From positions 1 through 64,000 of the forward strand of contig NZ_JACHNX010000014.1 in NCBI RefSeq assembly GCF_014199595.1: a stretch of 64,000 nt of DNA. Reading direction: 5' to 3'. The notes under the pieces were generated by a model. The model ran no database searches. It was not told where the DNA came from and saw only the letters and a list, made by a program, of their open reading frames with translations. The DNA comes from Sphingomonas yabuuchiae (GTDB taxonomy: Bacteria; Pseudomonadota; Alphaproteobacteria; Sphingomonadales; Sphingomonadaceae). The number at the start of each line of letters is the position of its first letter. Within the stretch, counting starts at the first letter, position 1. The position numbers and the translations under genes are program-made. This document shows, piece by piece, positions 52,295-61,946 of this stretch.

Positions 52295-53260
52295 ATGCCC
52301 GTGTCCCGCCCCCCAAGAAAAAGTGAACAGACTGAAAGCGATGGTCTGTCGGACCGGAGCGGGCCCAAGGCGACGCCACCGCTGGCCTTCGCCGCGGTCA
52401 TCCTTGCCAATGTCGCGCTCGCCTTCGGTCCGCTGTTCGTGCGGATGGCGGATACCGGGCCGGTCGCCTCGGCCTTTTGGCGGATCACGCTGGCCGCCCC
52501 CATGCTGGCGCTGGCCGCATGGCTGGGTCGCGCGCGGCCGCGGGCGCCGGGTCGGGCGCAGCCTGGATTGTGGATGCTGTTGCTGGTCGGCGGGATCGCC
52601 TTTGCCGGGGATCTGGGCGCCTGGCATATCGGCATCCGCCAGACGACCATGGCCAATGCCACGCTGTTCGGCAATTCGGCGACCTTCATCTTCCCGCTCT
52701 ATGGCTTTTTGGCGGCCCGCGCCTGGCCGTCGCGGGTGCAGGGGCTGGCGCTGCTCCTGGCGGCGCTGGGTGCGGGGCTGTTGATGGGGCGAAGCTATCA
52801 GGTCGATCCGCGCCATCTGGTCGGCGACCTGATGTGCGTGCTGGCGGGCGTGCTCTATGCGCTCTATTTCATCCTGATGGCGCGGGTGCGGATCGCGATG
52901 CCGCCGATCCCCGCGCTTGCCTGGTCGACCATCGCCAGCATCTTGCCGCTGTTCCTCTTTGCGCTGGCGCTGGGCGAGCGGATATGGCCTGGCCACTGGA
53001 CCCCGCTGGTGCTGCTGGCGCTGGGGAGCCAGATCGTCGGCCAGGGGTTGATGATCTATGCGCTGGGGCTGCTCAGCCCGCTGGTCGTAGGGGTCGCGCT
53101 GCTGGTACAGCCGATCGTCGCGACCGCGATCGGCTGGGTGGTTTACGGCGAGACGCTGGCGCTGCCCGATCTGGTGGGCGTCGCGATGGTCGCCGCCGCG
53201 CTGGTGCTGGTCCGGCGCGGATCGGCGGTTGCCAAGCCGGGCAATAGGGACGACGGGTGA
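52295..53260 (+). CDS. EamA/DMT-family transporter
   Basis: This 321-residue inner-membrane protein has about ten helices in two EamA repeats (LAFAAVILANVALAFGPLFV, FWRITLAAPMLALAAWLG, VQGLALLLAALGAGLLMG; then LVGDLMCVLAGVLYALYFIL, LGLLSPLVVGVALLVQPIVA). It is a drug/metabolite exporter or permease of unknown substrate. The conserved FWR in the first repeat and the ALLVQPIVATAIGWVVYGE end are typical. It is followed after one base by the COQ9-like gene, so the two are probably an operon. Confidence 0.9.
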   Translation: MPVSRPPRKSEQTESDGLSDRSGPKATPPLAFAAVILANVALAFGPLFVRMADTGPVASAFWRITLAAPMLALAAWLGRARPRAPGRAQPGLWMLLLVGGIAFAGDLGAWHIGIRQTTMANATLFGNSATFIFPLYGFLAARAWPSRVQGLALLLAALGAGLLMGRSYQVDPRHLVGDLMCVLAGVLYALYFILMARVRIAMPPIPALAWSTIASILPLFLFALALGERIWPGHWTPLVLLALGSQIVGQGLMIYALGLLSPLVVGVALLVQPIVATAIGWVVYGETLALPDLVGVAMVAAALVLVRRGSAVAKPGNRDDG

Positions 53261-53261
53261 G

Positions 53262-53939
53262 ATGATGACCGAGGCTGCCATGACCGATGTTCAGGACCTG
53301 ACTCTCGACGAGGTGCGCGCGCTGCTGGCGGACGGCATCGCGTCCAACGCCGCGTTCGACGGCTGGGGCGACGATGCCCGCGACATGGCGGCGGACGCGG
53401 CGGGCGTCGACCGCGACATTGCGCGACTCGCCTTCAAGGACGGCGCGGTCGCGATGATCGACGCCTGGTTCGCATCGATCGACCAGGCGATGGTCGAGGC
53501 CGTGCCCGCCGAACAGGCCGCGCAAATGAAAATCCGCCAGCGCATCACCGCACTGGTCGAGGCACGCCTGGCCGCCGTCGCCCCGAATCGCGAGGCGTTG
53601 CGCCGGGCGCTGACCATCCTCGCCATGCCGCAAAACGCCGCCAGCGGTGCGCGACTCGGCTGGCGCACGGTCGATGCCATCTGGGCGCAGGCGGGCGACG
53701 CCGCGACCGATTACAACCACTATACCAAGCGCGCGACGCTGTTCGCGGTCTATGGATCGACCATCGCGGTGTTCCTGAACGACGAAAGCGAGGATCATGC
53801 CGACACCCGTGCCTTTCTGGCGCGGCGGATCGAGGGGATCATGCGGTTCGAGAAGTGGAAGGCCGGCTTCGCCAAGCGCGGTGAGAATATGCCCAGCCTG
53901 TCGCGGTTTATCGGGCGGTTGCGGTATCCGGCGGTTTGA
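53262..53939 (+). CDS. COQ9 family protein
   Basis: This 225-residue protein resembles mitochondrial COQ9, a lipid-binding accessory factor for ubiquinone hydroxylation. LTILAMPQNAASGARLGWRT and AGDATTDYNHYTKRATLFAV-type sequence (here GDAATDYNHYTKRATLFAVY) followed by STIAVFLNDESEDHADTRAF is diagnostic of the COQ9 C-terminal domain. The N-terminus is a TetR-like helix bundle without obvious DNA-binding motif. Bacterial COQ9-like proteins occur in alphaproteobacteria. The start may be 53262, 53265 or 53280; the last (MTDVQDL) is equally plausible. A family A repeat follows. Confidence 0.85.
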   Translation: MMTEAAMTDVQDLTLDEVRALLADGIASNAAFDGWGDDARDMAADAAGVDRDIARLAFKDGAVAMIDAWFASIDQAMVEAVPAEQAAQMKIRQRITALVEARLAAVAPNREALRRALTILAMPQNAASGARLGWRTVDAIWAQAGDAATDYNHYTKRATLFAVYGSTIAVFLNDESEDHADTRAFLARRIEGIMRFEKWKAGFAKRGENMPSLSRFIGRLRYPAV

Positions 53940-53949
53940 TGTGATTCCC

Positions 53950-54038
53950 TTGGCCTTCGACTTCGCTCAGGCTGAACGGAGGTTGGCGGCTGGGCTGGAC
54001 ACCGAACCCCGTTCAGGCTGAGCGAAGTCGAAGGCCAC
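53950..54038. repeat. Intergenic inverted repeat, family A copy 7
   Basis: The arms TTGGCCTTCGACTTCGCTCA and GGCTGAGCGAAGTCGAAGGC are inverted, with CTGAACGG boxes between them. This is the only copy that lies between two genes of the same direction. Confidence 0.8.
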
Positions 54039-54084
54039 GCCCCGGACCTCGACTCCCAACCCCAACATCCATTTCATCAACGGG

Positions 54085-54103
54085 TAATTGATAATCAATC
54101 GCA
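54085..54103 (+). promoter_or_regulatory. Possible Fur-type box upstream of feoA
   Basis: TAATTGATAATCAATCGCA includes the near-palindrome ATTGATAATCAAT, close to the GATAAT-x-ATTATC Fur consensus. It lies 20-40 bases before the FeoA start, where an iron repressor would bind. This rests on sequence similarity only. Confidence 0.35.
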
Positions 54104-54122
54104 CCGGCGTTATGTACGCTTT

Positions 54123-54374
54123 ATGGCGATGCTCAGCAGTCTCGAAACCCTTCCCCGGCGGCAACCGGCGACCGTGGCCGCGATCGACTGGACCCAGCTG
54201 GCGCTGCCCGAGGCGCGCCGCCTGCGTGAATTGGGTTTCGACGAAGGGGTCGGCGTAGAGGTGCTGCACCGTGCCACGCTGGGCGGTGGTCCCATCGCCT
54301 GCCGGATCGGTCGCATGACCGTGGCGCTGCGTCGCCGGGTCGCCGCCTCGATCCGCGTCGCAACGGGCGCTTGA
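54123..54374 (+). CDS. feoA: FeoA family ferrous iron transport protein
   Basis: FeoA is a small SH3-like cytoplasmic protein that supports FeoB. It has 83 residues. EARRLRELGFDEGVGVEVLH is the family core (usually LxxLGLxxGxxVxVL). PIACRIGRMTVALRRRVAAS covers the last strands (xVxVxGxxxALRxxxAxxI). An N-terminal extension of about 20 residues precedes it. feoB follows after 16 bases. A possible Fur box upstream suggests induction under iron limitation. Confidence 0.9.
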   Translation: MAMLSSLETLPRRQPATVAAIDWTQLALPEARRLRELGFDEGVGVEVLHRATLGGGPIACRIGRMTVALRRRVAASIRVATGA

Positions 54375-54390
54375 GGTCCGACCGAACGTA

Positions 54391-56250
54391 ATGAACGCCG
54401 CACCGCTGGTTGCGCTCGTCGGCAATCCCAATGCCGGCAAAAGCGCCCTGTTCAACGCGCTCACCGGCGCGCGGCAGAAGGTGGGCAACTATCCCGGCGT
54501 CACCGTCGAGCGTCATTCGGGCCGACTGGTGCTCGACGACGGTCGCCCGGTCGAGCTGGTCGACCTGCCCGGCGCCTATAGCCTCGATCCCGGCAGCCTG
54601 GACGAACAAGTCACGCGCAACGTCGTGATGGGATCGCAGGCGGGCGAGCGCCGCCCCGACGCGCTGGTCGTGGTGGTCGATGCCGCCAATCTCGACAACC
54701 ACCTGCGCTTCACGCTTCAGCTGATCGCGCTCGGCCTGCCGGTCGTGGTCGCGCTCAACATGGTCGACCTGGCCGAACGCGACGGCCTGACGCTCGATGC
54801 CGATATGCTGGCGCGCGAGCTGGGCGTGACGGTCATCCCGACCGTCGCCGTCCGCCGTCGCGGGCTCGACACGCTGAAGGCCGAGATCGACCGGCTGGTC
54901 ACGGAAAGCCGCAGCCAGCCCGTCGCCGCCGCCGACCGGATAGACGATATCGTCACGCTGCAACGCCGCGCTCGCCAGATCGCCGCCAGCGCGACCGTGG
55001 CCGAGACGCCGACGCGCCGCTGGACGCACATGCTCGACTCGGTCGCGCTGCATCCCATTGCCGGGCCGATCCTGCTGATCGGGCTGCTCTTCATCATGTT
55101 CCAGGCGGTCTTCGCCTGGTCCGAGGCACCGATCGGCTGGATCGAGCAGGGCTTCGTCTGGCTGGAGGCGCAGGTCGGTGCGACCCTGCCCGAGGGCTGG
55201 TTCCGCAGCCTGATCACCGACGGCCTGATCGCCGGTGTCGGCGCGGTCATCGTCTTCCTGCCGCAGATCCTGATCCTGTTCCTGTTCATCCTGGTGCTGG
55301 AGGCGACCGGATATATGGTCCGCGCCGCCTTCCTGATGGATCGGTTGATGGCGCAGGTCGGGCTGTCGGGGCGCGCCTTCATCCCGCTCCTCTCTTCCTT
55401 CGCCTGCGCGGTGCCCGGCATCATGGCGACGCGCACCATCGACGACGAGAAGGACCGGCTGACCACGATCCTGATTGCGCCGCTGATGACCTGTTCGGCG
55501 CGGCTGCCCGTCTACACCATCATCATCGGCGCCTTCATTCCGGATCGGCAGGTGCTGCCCTTCGTCGGTTTGCAGGGTCTGGTGCTGCTCGGCCTCTATC
55601 TGATGGGCATTGTCGGCGCGTTCGTCGCGGCGCTGCTGCTCCGCCGCACCGTCACCAAGGGCGCGTCGTCGGGCTTCATGATGGAGATGCCCAAATATCA
55701 GTGGCCGCATATCCGCGACGTCCTGCTGGGCCTGTGGAGCCGCGCGCTGATCTTCCTGAAGCGCGCCGGGACCACCATCGCGCTGACCACCGTCATCCTG
55801 TGGGCGCTGCTGTCCTTCCCCAAGCCGCCGGAAGGTTCGGGCATCTCACCGGTCGATTATTCGATCGCGGGCCGCATCGCGAGCGGGATCGAGGTCGTGG
55901 TCCGCCCGATCGGTTTCAACCGCGACATCGCACTCGCCCTCGTCCCCGCCATGGCCGCGCGTGAAGTGGCGGTGGCCGCCATCGGTACCGTCTATGCCAT
56001 CGACGATACCGAACATGAGGGCGGGCAGAAGGCGATGACCGACAAGCTGAAGCGCAACTGGTCGCTGCCCACCGCGCTCGCCTTCCTGATGTGGTTCGTC
56101 TTCGCGCCGCAGTGCATTTCCACGATCGCGGTGACGCGTCGGGAAACCAATGGCTGGAAGTGGCCGGCCTTCATGGTAGGGTATCTCTTCGTGACCGCCT
56201 ATGTCATGGCGGGCATCACATACTGGCTGGCCATATTCGCCGGCCTCTAG
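54391..56250 (+). CDS. feoB: Ferrous iron transporter FeoB
   Basis: FeoB is the GTP-gated Fe2+ transporter of the inner membrane. It has 619 residues, which is short compared with the 770 of E. coli FeoB but usual for the group. G1 is LVGNPNAGKSALFNALTGAR, followed by VGNYPGVTVERHSG. G3 is DLPGAYSLDPGSLDE, and VVALNMVDLAERDGL gives the G4 Asn-x-x-Asp. Membrane helices begin near residue 215 with two gate motifs, including LLSSFACAVPGIMATRTI with its conserved Cys. It is cotranscribed with feoA. FeoC is absent. Confidence 0.95.
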   Translation: MNAAPLVALVGNPNAGKSALFNALTGARQKVGNYPGVTVERHSGRLVLDDGRPVELVDLPGAYSLDPGSLDEQVTRNVVMGSQAGERRPDALVVVVDAANLDNHLRFTLQLIALGLPVVVALNMVDLAERDGLTLDADMLARELGVTVIPTVAVRRRGLDTLKAEIDRLVTESRSQPVAAADRIDDIVTLQRRARQIAASATVAETPTRRWTHMLDSVALHPIAGPILLIGLLFIMFQAVFAWSEAPIGWIEQGFVWLEAQVGATLPEGWFRSLITDGLIAGVGAVIVFLPQILILFLFILVLEATGYMVRAAFLMDRLMAQVGLSGRAFIPLLSSFACAVPGIMATRTIDDEKDRLTTILIAPLMTCSARLPVYTIIIGAFIPDRQVLPFVGLQGLVLLGLYLMGIVGAFVAALLLRRTVTKGASSGFMMEMPKYQWPHIRDVLLGLWSRALIFLKRAGTTIALTTVILWALLSFPKPPEGSGISPVDYSIAGRIASGIEVVVRPIGFNRDIALALVPAMAAREVAVAAIGTVYAIDDTEHEGGQKAMTDKLKRNWSLPTALAFLMWFVFAPQCISTIAVTRRETNGWKWPAFMVGYLFVTAYVMAGITYWLAIFAGL

Positions 56251-56270
56251 GCAAGATACAGGACTGATAC

Positions 56271-56867
56271 ATGGCGGGCAGCGTCAACAAGGTGATTCTC
56301 GTCGGCAATCTGGGACGCGATCCCGAGAGCCGCTCCTTCCAGAATGGCGGCAAGGTGGTCGAGCTGCGCATCGCCACGTCCGAATCGTGGAAGGACCGCA
56401 ACAGCGGCGAGCGCAAGGAAAAGACCGAGTGGCACACGGTCAAGATCTTCAACGAGGGTCTGGCCAATGTCGCCGAGCGCTTCCTGCGCAAGGGCTCCAA
56501 GGTGTACATCGAAGGCGCGCTGACCACCCGCAAGTGGCAGGACCAGCAGGGTAACGATCGTTACTCGACCGAGGTGACGCTGCAGGGCTTCAACTCGGTA
56601 CTGACCATGCTCGACGGCCCCGGCGGCGGTCAGGGCGGCGGCGGTGGCCGCGGCGGCAGCGACTTTGGCGGCGGTGACGATTTCGGCGGCGGCGATTTCG
56701 GTGGCGGGTCGAGCGGCTTTGGCGGCGGGTCTTCGGGCGGCGGCTATGGCGGTGGATCGCGCAACCAGAGCGGCGGCGGGAACCAGAGCGGGAACGGGGG
56801 CAACCGTGGCGGGTTCGGACAGGGCGGCGGCTTCGCCGACGATCTGGACGACGACGTTCCGTTCTGA
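56271..56867 (+). CDS. ssb: Single-stranded DNA-binding protein
   Basis: SSB protects single-stranded DNA in replication and repair. It has 198 residues: an OB fold ([60 protein letters not shown]) to about residue 108, a long Gly-rich linker ([20 protein letters not shown] and similar), and the acidic tip DDDVPF that binds partner proteins. The linker is longer than in E. coli. The gene is 20 bases after feoB, which may be chance. Confidence 0.96.
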   Translation: MAGSVNKVILVGNLGRDPESRSFQNGGKVVELRIATSESWKDRNSGERKEKTEWHTVKIFNEGLANVAERFLRKGSKVYIEGALTTRKWQDQQGNDRYSTEVTLQGFNSVLTMLDGPGGGQGGGGGRGGSDFGGGDDFGGGDFGGGSSGFGGGSSGGGYGGGSRNQSGGGNQSGNGGNRGGFGQGGGFADDLDDDVPF

Positions 56868-56895
56868 TCGGACACGGTTTCCCTGAGAGGCGGAG

Positions 56896-58503
56896 ATGGA
56901 CAAGACGCCGGAAGACGATGCGACGACCTGTCATGGCGTGAGCGTGGCGGAGATCCCCGCCCCCACGTCCATGAATGAAGCCGACCGCGCCGCCGTCATC
57001 CGCGCCTATGATCTGGCGGGCTATCGCGACAGCGGCCAGCTCGACGATCTGGCCGCCTTCGCCTCCGAACTGTGCGGCACCCCGATCGCGCTGGTCAGCG
57101 TGGTCGAGGAGGAAACCCAGCAATTCCTGGCGACGGTCGGCATCGACGCCGATCAGACGCCGCGCGATACGTCGTTCTGCGCGCATGTGATGGTCGGGCG
57201 CGCCGAGACGATGGTCGTCCCGGATGCGCGCAGTGATGTGCGCTTTGCCGATTATTCGCTGGTGAAGGGGCCGCCGCATATCCGCTTCTATGCGGGGGCC
57301 AGGCTGCTTTCGCGCGAGGGCATCCCGCTGGGCGCGATCTGCGTCATCTCGCCGGAACCCCGGCCCGAAGGGCTGACCCCGTTCCAGCGGCGCGGGCTGG
57401 AAGTGCTCGCCACCGCCGTCATGGGACGCTTGCAGGACCGCCGCGCCCGGCGCGAGCATGAGCAGGCGGTCGAGGCCTCCGAGGCGCGCGTCGCCGACAG
57501 CGAGCAGCGCTTTCGCACCCTGGCCGACACCATGCCGCAAATGGTCTGGTCGACGCAGCCCGATGGCTTTCACGACTATTACAATGCCCGCTGGTACGAG
57601 TTTACGGGGATGCCCGACGGCTCGACAGATGGCGAGGCCTGGAACGGCATGTTCCATGCCGAGGACCAGGAGCGTGCCTGGTCCCGGTGGCGGCACAGCC
57701 TGGCGACCGGCGAGCCCTATCAGATCGAATATCGGCTGCGGCACAGCGACGGCACCTATCGCTGGGTGCTGGGCCGCGCGCTGCCGATCCGCGATGCCGA
57801 GGGGAACATCACCCGCTGGTTCGGGACCTGCACCGACATTCACGAGCAGAAGCTGGCGCTGGAAGAACGCGAGATCGTCAGCCAGGAACTCAGCCACCGG
57901 ATCAAGAACATCTTCGCGGTGATCTCCGGCCTGATCGCCTTTGCCGCGCGCAGCCATCCGGGCTTTGTCGGGATCGCCAGCGACCTGCGCGACCGGATCA
58001 CCGCACTGGGCCGCGCGCATGACTTCGTCCGCCCGCACAGCCCCCAGTCCCAGCCCAAGGCGCGGCAGGATTCCTTGCACGGGCTGCTCGGCGACCTGTT
58101 CGAGCCCTATCGCGGCGACGAAGACGTCTCGCGCATCCAGGTCACCGGCGACGATGTGTCGGTCGACGACCGTTCGGCGACGCCGCTGGCGCTGCTGTTC
58201 CATGAACTGGCGACCAATGCCGCCAAATATGGCGCGCTGTCGATCCCGACCGGCCATGTCGAACTGGCCGTCCACCGCGACGATGGCGAGATGGTGACGC
58301 TCTGCTGGCAGGAGATGGGCGGGCCGAAGCTGGATGCGACGCCGGATCACAGCGGCTTCGGTTCGCAGTTGGTCGAGCTGTCGGCGGTCCGCCAATTGGG
58401 CGGCAACGTCCGCCGCGACTGGCAGCCGGACGGACTGGTCGTGACGATCGAGGTGCCGCTGGCGGCGTTCAGCCGTCCGCCGGGCACGGGACCCTGCCGG
58501 TAA
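56896..58503 (+). CDS. GAF-PAS sensor histidine kinase of the HWE/HisKA_2 type
   Basis: This is a 535-residue soluble kinase. The GAF domain spans about 35-190 (LVSVVEEETQQFLATVGIDA, DTSFCAHVMVGRAETMVVPD, HIRFYAGARLLSREGIPLGA). The PAS domain spans about 200-320 (FRTLADTMPQMVWSTQPDGF, WYEFTGMP, WFGTCTDIHEQKLALEE). The phosphoacceptor His is in VSQELSHRIKNIFAVISGLI. The HWE-type ATPase carries FHELATNAAKYGAL and ends SGFGSQLVELSAVRQLGGNV. The gene converges on a single-domain response regulator at 58541, a probable partner. Signals are unknown; HWE kinases often act in general stress or light responses. Confidence 0.9.
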   Translation: MDKTPEDDATTCHGVSVAEIPAPTSMNEADRAAVIRAYDLAGYRDSGQLDDLAAFASELCGTPIALVSVVEEETQQFLATVGIDADQTPRDTSFCAHVMVGRAETMVVPDARSDVRFADYSLVKGPPHIRFYAGARLLSREGIPLGAICVISPEPRPEGLTPFQRRGLEVLATAVMGRLQDRRARREHEQAVEASEARVADSEQRFRTLADTMPQMVWSTQPDGFHDYYNARWYEFTGMPDGSTDGEAWNGMFHAEDQERAWSRWRHSLATGEPYQIEYRLRHSDGTYRWVLGRALPIRDAEGNITRWFGTCTDIHEQKLALEEREIVSQELSHRIKNIFAVISGLIAFAARSHPGFVGIASDLRDRITALGRAHDFVRPHSPQSQPKARQDSLHGLLGDLFEPYRGDEDVSRIQVTGDDVSVDDRSATPLALLFHELATNAAKYGALSIPTGHVELAVHRDDGEMVTLCWQEMGGPKLDATPDHSGFGSQLVELSAVRQLGGNVRRDWQPDGLVVTIEVPLAAFSRPPGTGPCR

Positions 58504-58540
58504 CGAGGGATCACTGGCGCGAGTGGCGCCAGTCTGTTGC

Positions 58541-58933
58541 CTACATGGCGATGCCCAGGGGGATGACGTCTTCCGGTGCGGCCTGCCCGGCCCCCGTCGC
58601 CAACGCGGCGGCGGCAAGGATGGCGCGTTCGCTGAACGGCTTACGGATATAGCCCAGCGCCTCGATCCCATTGCCGATCTGCGAAGGATTGGCGGTGACG
58701 AACACGATCTTCACGCCATAATCCTCGGCGATACGGCGCGCGATCTCAGGCCCCGTCGCGCCGTCACGCAGGTTGACGTCGACAAAGGCGAAGGCACAGC
58801 CCGGTGCACATTCTATCGCGGAGCGGCTATCTGCCGCGATTCCGGCCACATTATAGCCGGCGTCGGTCAGGATGCGCTCCAGATCGAGGGCCACGAAAAT
58901 TTCGTCTTCCACGATCAGGGCGGTTTGGCTCAT
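58541..58933 (-). CDS. Single-domain response regulator
   Basis: This 130-residue receiver-only protein has acidic residues in ALIVEDEIFVALDLERILTD, the phosphoacceptor Asp in AFAFVDVNLRDGATGPEIAR, and the Thr and Lys in VFVTANPSQIGNGIEALGYI and RKPFSE. The VNLRDG motif and the IRKPF end are typical of regulators that pair with HWE kinases. It faces the kinase gene tail to tail with about 40 bases between the stops. No output domain is present, so it likely relays or competes for phosphate. Confidence 0.88.
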   Translation of the reverse strand: MSQTALIVEDEIFVALDLERILTDAGYNVAGIAADSRSAIECAPGCAFAFVDVNLRDGATGPEIARRIAEDYGVKIVFVTANPSQIGNGIEALGYIRKPFSERAILAAAALATGAGQAAPEDVIPLGIAM

Positions 58934-59000
58934 GTCAATTTCCCGTCACTTTCGGGGTCAACACTCTTGATCCAGATAAAGTTCCGCTATTGTTGTCATT

Positions 59001-59594
59001 TCACCGACGCAACAAAAATACTGCGTGTTCGGCCCGGAAATTGGCCGCCGCCGCGCTGGTCGGGCGACCGCGCGACAGGAACCAGCTGCCCTCGACGGTG
59101 ATCCGCCGCTGACGGACAAAGGCGCGGAAATCGTCGATCGTCACATGGTGGATATTGGGCGTGTCATACCATTGTTCGGGCAGCAGCGGCGTCACCGGCA
59201 TGCGTCCGCCCCACAGCAGCGACATCCGCACCCGCCAATGCGCAAAATTGGGGAAGGAGACGAAGGCGCGCTGGCCGATCCGCAGCAGATGGTCGAGCAC
59301 CTGGTCGGGGGCGCGCGCGGTCTGCAGGGTCTGGCTGAGGATCGCATAGTCGAACCCCTTGTCGGGATAGCCCACCAGGTCGACATCGGCATCGCCCTGC
59401 ACCACCGCCAGTCCGCGCGCCACCGCCGAGGCGACATTGGCCGGATCGATCTCCAGCCCACGCGCGTCCACCCCCGCCTCGTCGCGCAACGCCGCCATCA
59501 GCTGTCCGTCGCCGCAACCGATATCCAGCACGCGGGCGCCGCGCGCGACGTGGCGCGCGATGATCGCCAGATCGGGACGCAGCACCTCGCTCAT
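59001..59594 (-). CDS. metW: Methionine biosynthesis protein MetW
   Basis: MetW is a SAM-dependent methyltransferase-fold protein found next to metX in proteobacteria. It has 197 residues. [40 protein letters not shown] is the SAM loop. [58 protein letters not shown] and [20 protein letters not shown] are MetW blocks. It probably acts with MetX in homoserine acylation. The ATG overlaps the metX stop (ATGA). Confidence 0.94.
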   Translation of the reverse strand: MSEVLRPDLAIIARHVARGARVLDIGCGDGQLMAALRDEAGVDARGLEIDPANVASAVARGLAVVQGDADVDLVGYPDKGFDYAILSQTLQTARAPDQVLDHLLRIGQRAFVSFPNFAHWRVRMSLLWGGRMPVTPLLPEQWYDTPNIHHVTIDDFRAFVRQRRITVEGSWFLSRGRPTSAAAANFRAEHAVFLLRR

Positions 59595-60763
59595 GACTCG
59601 GCCCGCAGGAAGCCGTCGATAACCCGGTTCATCTCGGGCGCCTCGAGCAGGAAGGCGTCGTGGCCGTACGGGCTGGACAGCTCGACGAAGCTGGCCGCCG
59701 CACCTGCCGCGTTCAGCGCCTGCACCACGCTGCGCGACTCGGAGGTGGGATAGAGCCAGTCGGTGTCGAAGCTGACGATGCAGAAGCGCGTGGCCGTGCC
59801 CCGGAAGGCATTGGCGAGCAGCCCGCCATGCTCCTCGGCCAGATCGAAATAATCGAGCGCGCGGGTGATGTAGAGATAGGAGTTGGCGTCGAAGCGGTCG
59901 ACGAAGCTCAACCCCTGATGCCGCAAATAGCTCTCGACCTGGAAATCCGCGTCGAAGCCGAAGCTCTTCGCGCCGTCCGGCCGGTCGGGCCGCGCCTGGA
60001 GCCGCCGCCCGAACTTCTCGGTCAGCCCCGCTTCGGACAGATAGGTGATGTGCGCCGCCATCCGCGCGACGGCCAGGCCCGCCGCGGGGGGATCGTTCGA
60101 CTCGTAATAGGCGCCGCTGCGCCATTTCGGGTCGGCCATGATCGCCTGCCGCCCGACCTCGTGGAATGCGATGTTCTGCGCCGAGTGCCGCGCGGTCGAG
60201 GCGACCATGACGCAGGCGCGCACGCGTTCGGGGAAGGTCGCGGCCCAGTTGATCGCCTGCATGCCGCCCATCGATCCGCCGACCACCGCCTTCAGCTGCC
60301 CCACGCCCAGATGGTCGAGCAGCATGGCTTGCGCGCGCACCATGTCGCGGATGGTGATGACGGGGAACCGCATCGCCCAGGGCTCGGCGGTCGAGGGGTC
60401 GATGGTCGCCGGGCCGGACGATCCCATGCAGCTGCCGATGACGTTCGAGCAGATGATGAAGTGTCGCGCCGGGTCGATCGGCTTGCCTTCCCCCACCAGC
60501 CGCGTCCACCAGCCGGGCTTGCCGGTGCGCGGATGGGGCGAGGCGACATGCTGGTCGCCGGTCAGCGCGTGGCAGATCAGGATGGCGTTGGAGCCATCGG
60601 CATTCAGCGTGCCATAGGTCTCATACCCGATCTCGACCGGGGACAGCAGTCCGCCACCGTCGAGCCGAAGCGGCCCAGGCAGCACGACATGCCGCGACAG
60701 ACCGAAACGCTGGTCGTCGCCAAGGGGTTGCCCAAGGGATTGCGTAGAAACGGAAGCGGCCAT
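59591..60763 (-). CDS. metX: Homoserine O-acyltransferase MetX
   Basis: MetX acylates homoserine as the first committed step of methionine synthesis. The ATG at 60763 ([15 protein letters not shown]) gives 390 residues with an alpha/beta-hydrolase fold. The nucleophile Ser is in [20 protein letters not shown]. Asp and His of the triad are in [17 protein letters not shown] and [32 protein letters not shown] and [20 protein letters not shown] are MetX signatures. Proteobacterial MetX may use succinyl-CoA or acetyl-CoA, which cannot be told apart here. It is coupled to metW and divergent from hisC. Confidence 0.95.
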   Translation of the reverse strand: MAASVSTQSLGQPLGDDQRFGLSRHVVLPGPLRLDGGGLLSPVEIGYETYGTLNADGSNAILICHALTGDQHVASPHPRTGKPGWWTRLVGEGKPIDPARHFIICSNVIGSCMGSSGPATIDPSTAEPWAMRFPVITIRDMVRAQAMLLDHLGVGQLKAVVGGSMGGMQAINWAATFPERVRACVMVASTARHSAQNIAFHEVGRQAIMADPKWRSGAYYESNDPPAAGLAVARMAAHITYLSEAGLTEKFGRRLQARPDRPDGAKSFGFDADFQVESYLRHQGLSFVDRFDANSYLYITRALDYFDLAEEHGGLLANAFRGTATRFCIVSFDTDWLYPTSESRSVVQALNAAGAAASFVELSSPYGHDAFLLEAPEMNRVIDGFLRAES

Positions 60764-60827
60764 GGAGCGATATCCGCTAGGCCGCGATGCTTGGCAACGC
60801 AAGTACATGGCCGCTATGGCGTTCGCC

Positions 60828-61946
60828 ATGACCGAGCTCAAAGCCCCCGAACCGATCTCCTGGGTCCAGGCCATCGCGCCTTACGTCCCCGGCCGCGCGA
60901 CGACCGCTGACGGGCGCAAGGTCATCAAGCTTTCGGCCAATGAGAATCCGCTGGGCACCAGCGAAAAGGCGCGCGCCGCCTTCGCCGCCGCCGCCGCCCA
61001 ATTGGAGCGTTACCCCGATCCGGGCGCGACCGCGCTGCGCGAAGCCATCGGCGTGGTGCATGGGCTGGACCCGGCACGGATCATCTACGGCACCGGCTCG
61101 GACGAAATTCTCCACCTTGCGGCGGGCGCGTTCGCGGGGCCGGGGGACGAGATCATCCATGTCCGCTACGGCTTTGCAGTCTATGAGATTGCGACCCGCC
61201 GCGTCGGTGCAGAGCCGGTGGTGGTCGCCGACCATGATTACGCTACCGATGTCGATGCGATCCTGGGCGCCGTGACGGACAAGACCAAGGTCGTCTTCGT
61301 CGCCAACCCCAATAACCCGACCGGCACCTATGCGGGCGCGGGCGAGATCGCGCGGCTGCACGCCGGCTTGCCGCGCCATGTCCTGCTGGTCCTCGACCAG
61401 GCCTATGCCGAATATCTGGAGCCGGGCGAGGATGACGGCGGTCTCGCACTGGCCGAACGGGCGGGCAACGTGCTGGTCTCGCGCACCTTCTCCAAGATTC
61501 ACGGCCTGGCCGCCGAGCGGATCGGCTGGGGCTATGCCGCAGGCCCCATCATCGACGCACTGCACCGTATCCGCGCGCCGTTCAACGTGACCATCGCCGG
61601 ACAGAACGCCGCGATCGAGGCGATCCGCGACCGCAACTTCGTCGAGGCGTCGCGCGCGCACAATGCCCAGTGGCTCGGCTGGTTCGAGGAGCAGATCGCG
61701 AGCCTCGGCAATGCGGGCCTGCGCTGCGTACCGTCCAAGGCGAACTTCTCGCTGGTGCTGTTCGAGGGCGCACTGACCGCCGAGCGTGCCTATCACGGGC
61801 TGATGGACGCCGGCTATATCGTCCGCTGGCTGCCCAGCCAGGGGCTGGGCCATGGCCTGCGCATCACCATCGGCACCGAGGACGAGGTGAAGGGCGTCGT
61901 CGCCGCGCTTCGCCAGATGGTCGAGTCGGAGGCGAAGGGGGCCTGA
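60828..61946 (+). CDS. hisC: Histidinol-phosphate aminotransferase
   Basis: HisC transaminates histidinol phosphate and in many bacteria also aromatic 2-oxo acids. The ATG at 60828 ([20 protein letters not shown]) gives 372 residues. [20 protein letters not shown] is the substrate arm. [20 protein letters not shown] binds PLP, the Lys lies in [20 protein letters not shown], and the Arg block is [20 protein letters not shown]. It overlaps tyrA by one base (TGATG), which favours a role in tyrosine and phenylalanine synthesis as well as histidine. Confidence 0.93.
   Translation: MTELKAPEPISWVQAIAPYVPGRATTADGRKVIKLSANENPLGTSEKARAAFAAAAAQLERYPDPGATALREAIGVVHGLDPARIIYGTGSDEILHLAAGAFAGPGDEIIHVRYGFAVYEIATRRVGAEPVVVADHDYATDVDAILGAVTDKTKVVFVANPNNPTGTYAGAGEIARLHAGLPRHVLLVLDQAYAEYLEPGEDDGGLALAERAGNVLVSRTFSKIHGLAAERIGWGYAAGPIIDALHRIRAPFNVTIAGQNAAIEAIRDRNFVEASRAHNAQWLGWFEEQIASLGNAGLRCVPSKANFSLVLFEGALTAERAYHGLMDAGYIVRWLPSQGLGHGLRITIGTEDEVKGVVAALRQMVESEAKGA

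Noticed and set aside
60764-60827. SAM riboswitch upstream of metX
   Set aside because: The divergent gap to hisC is only 64 bases and shows no SAM-I or SAM-II core.
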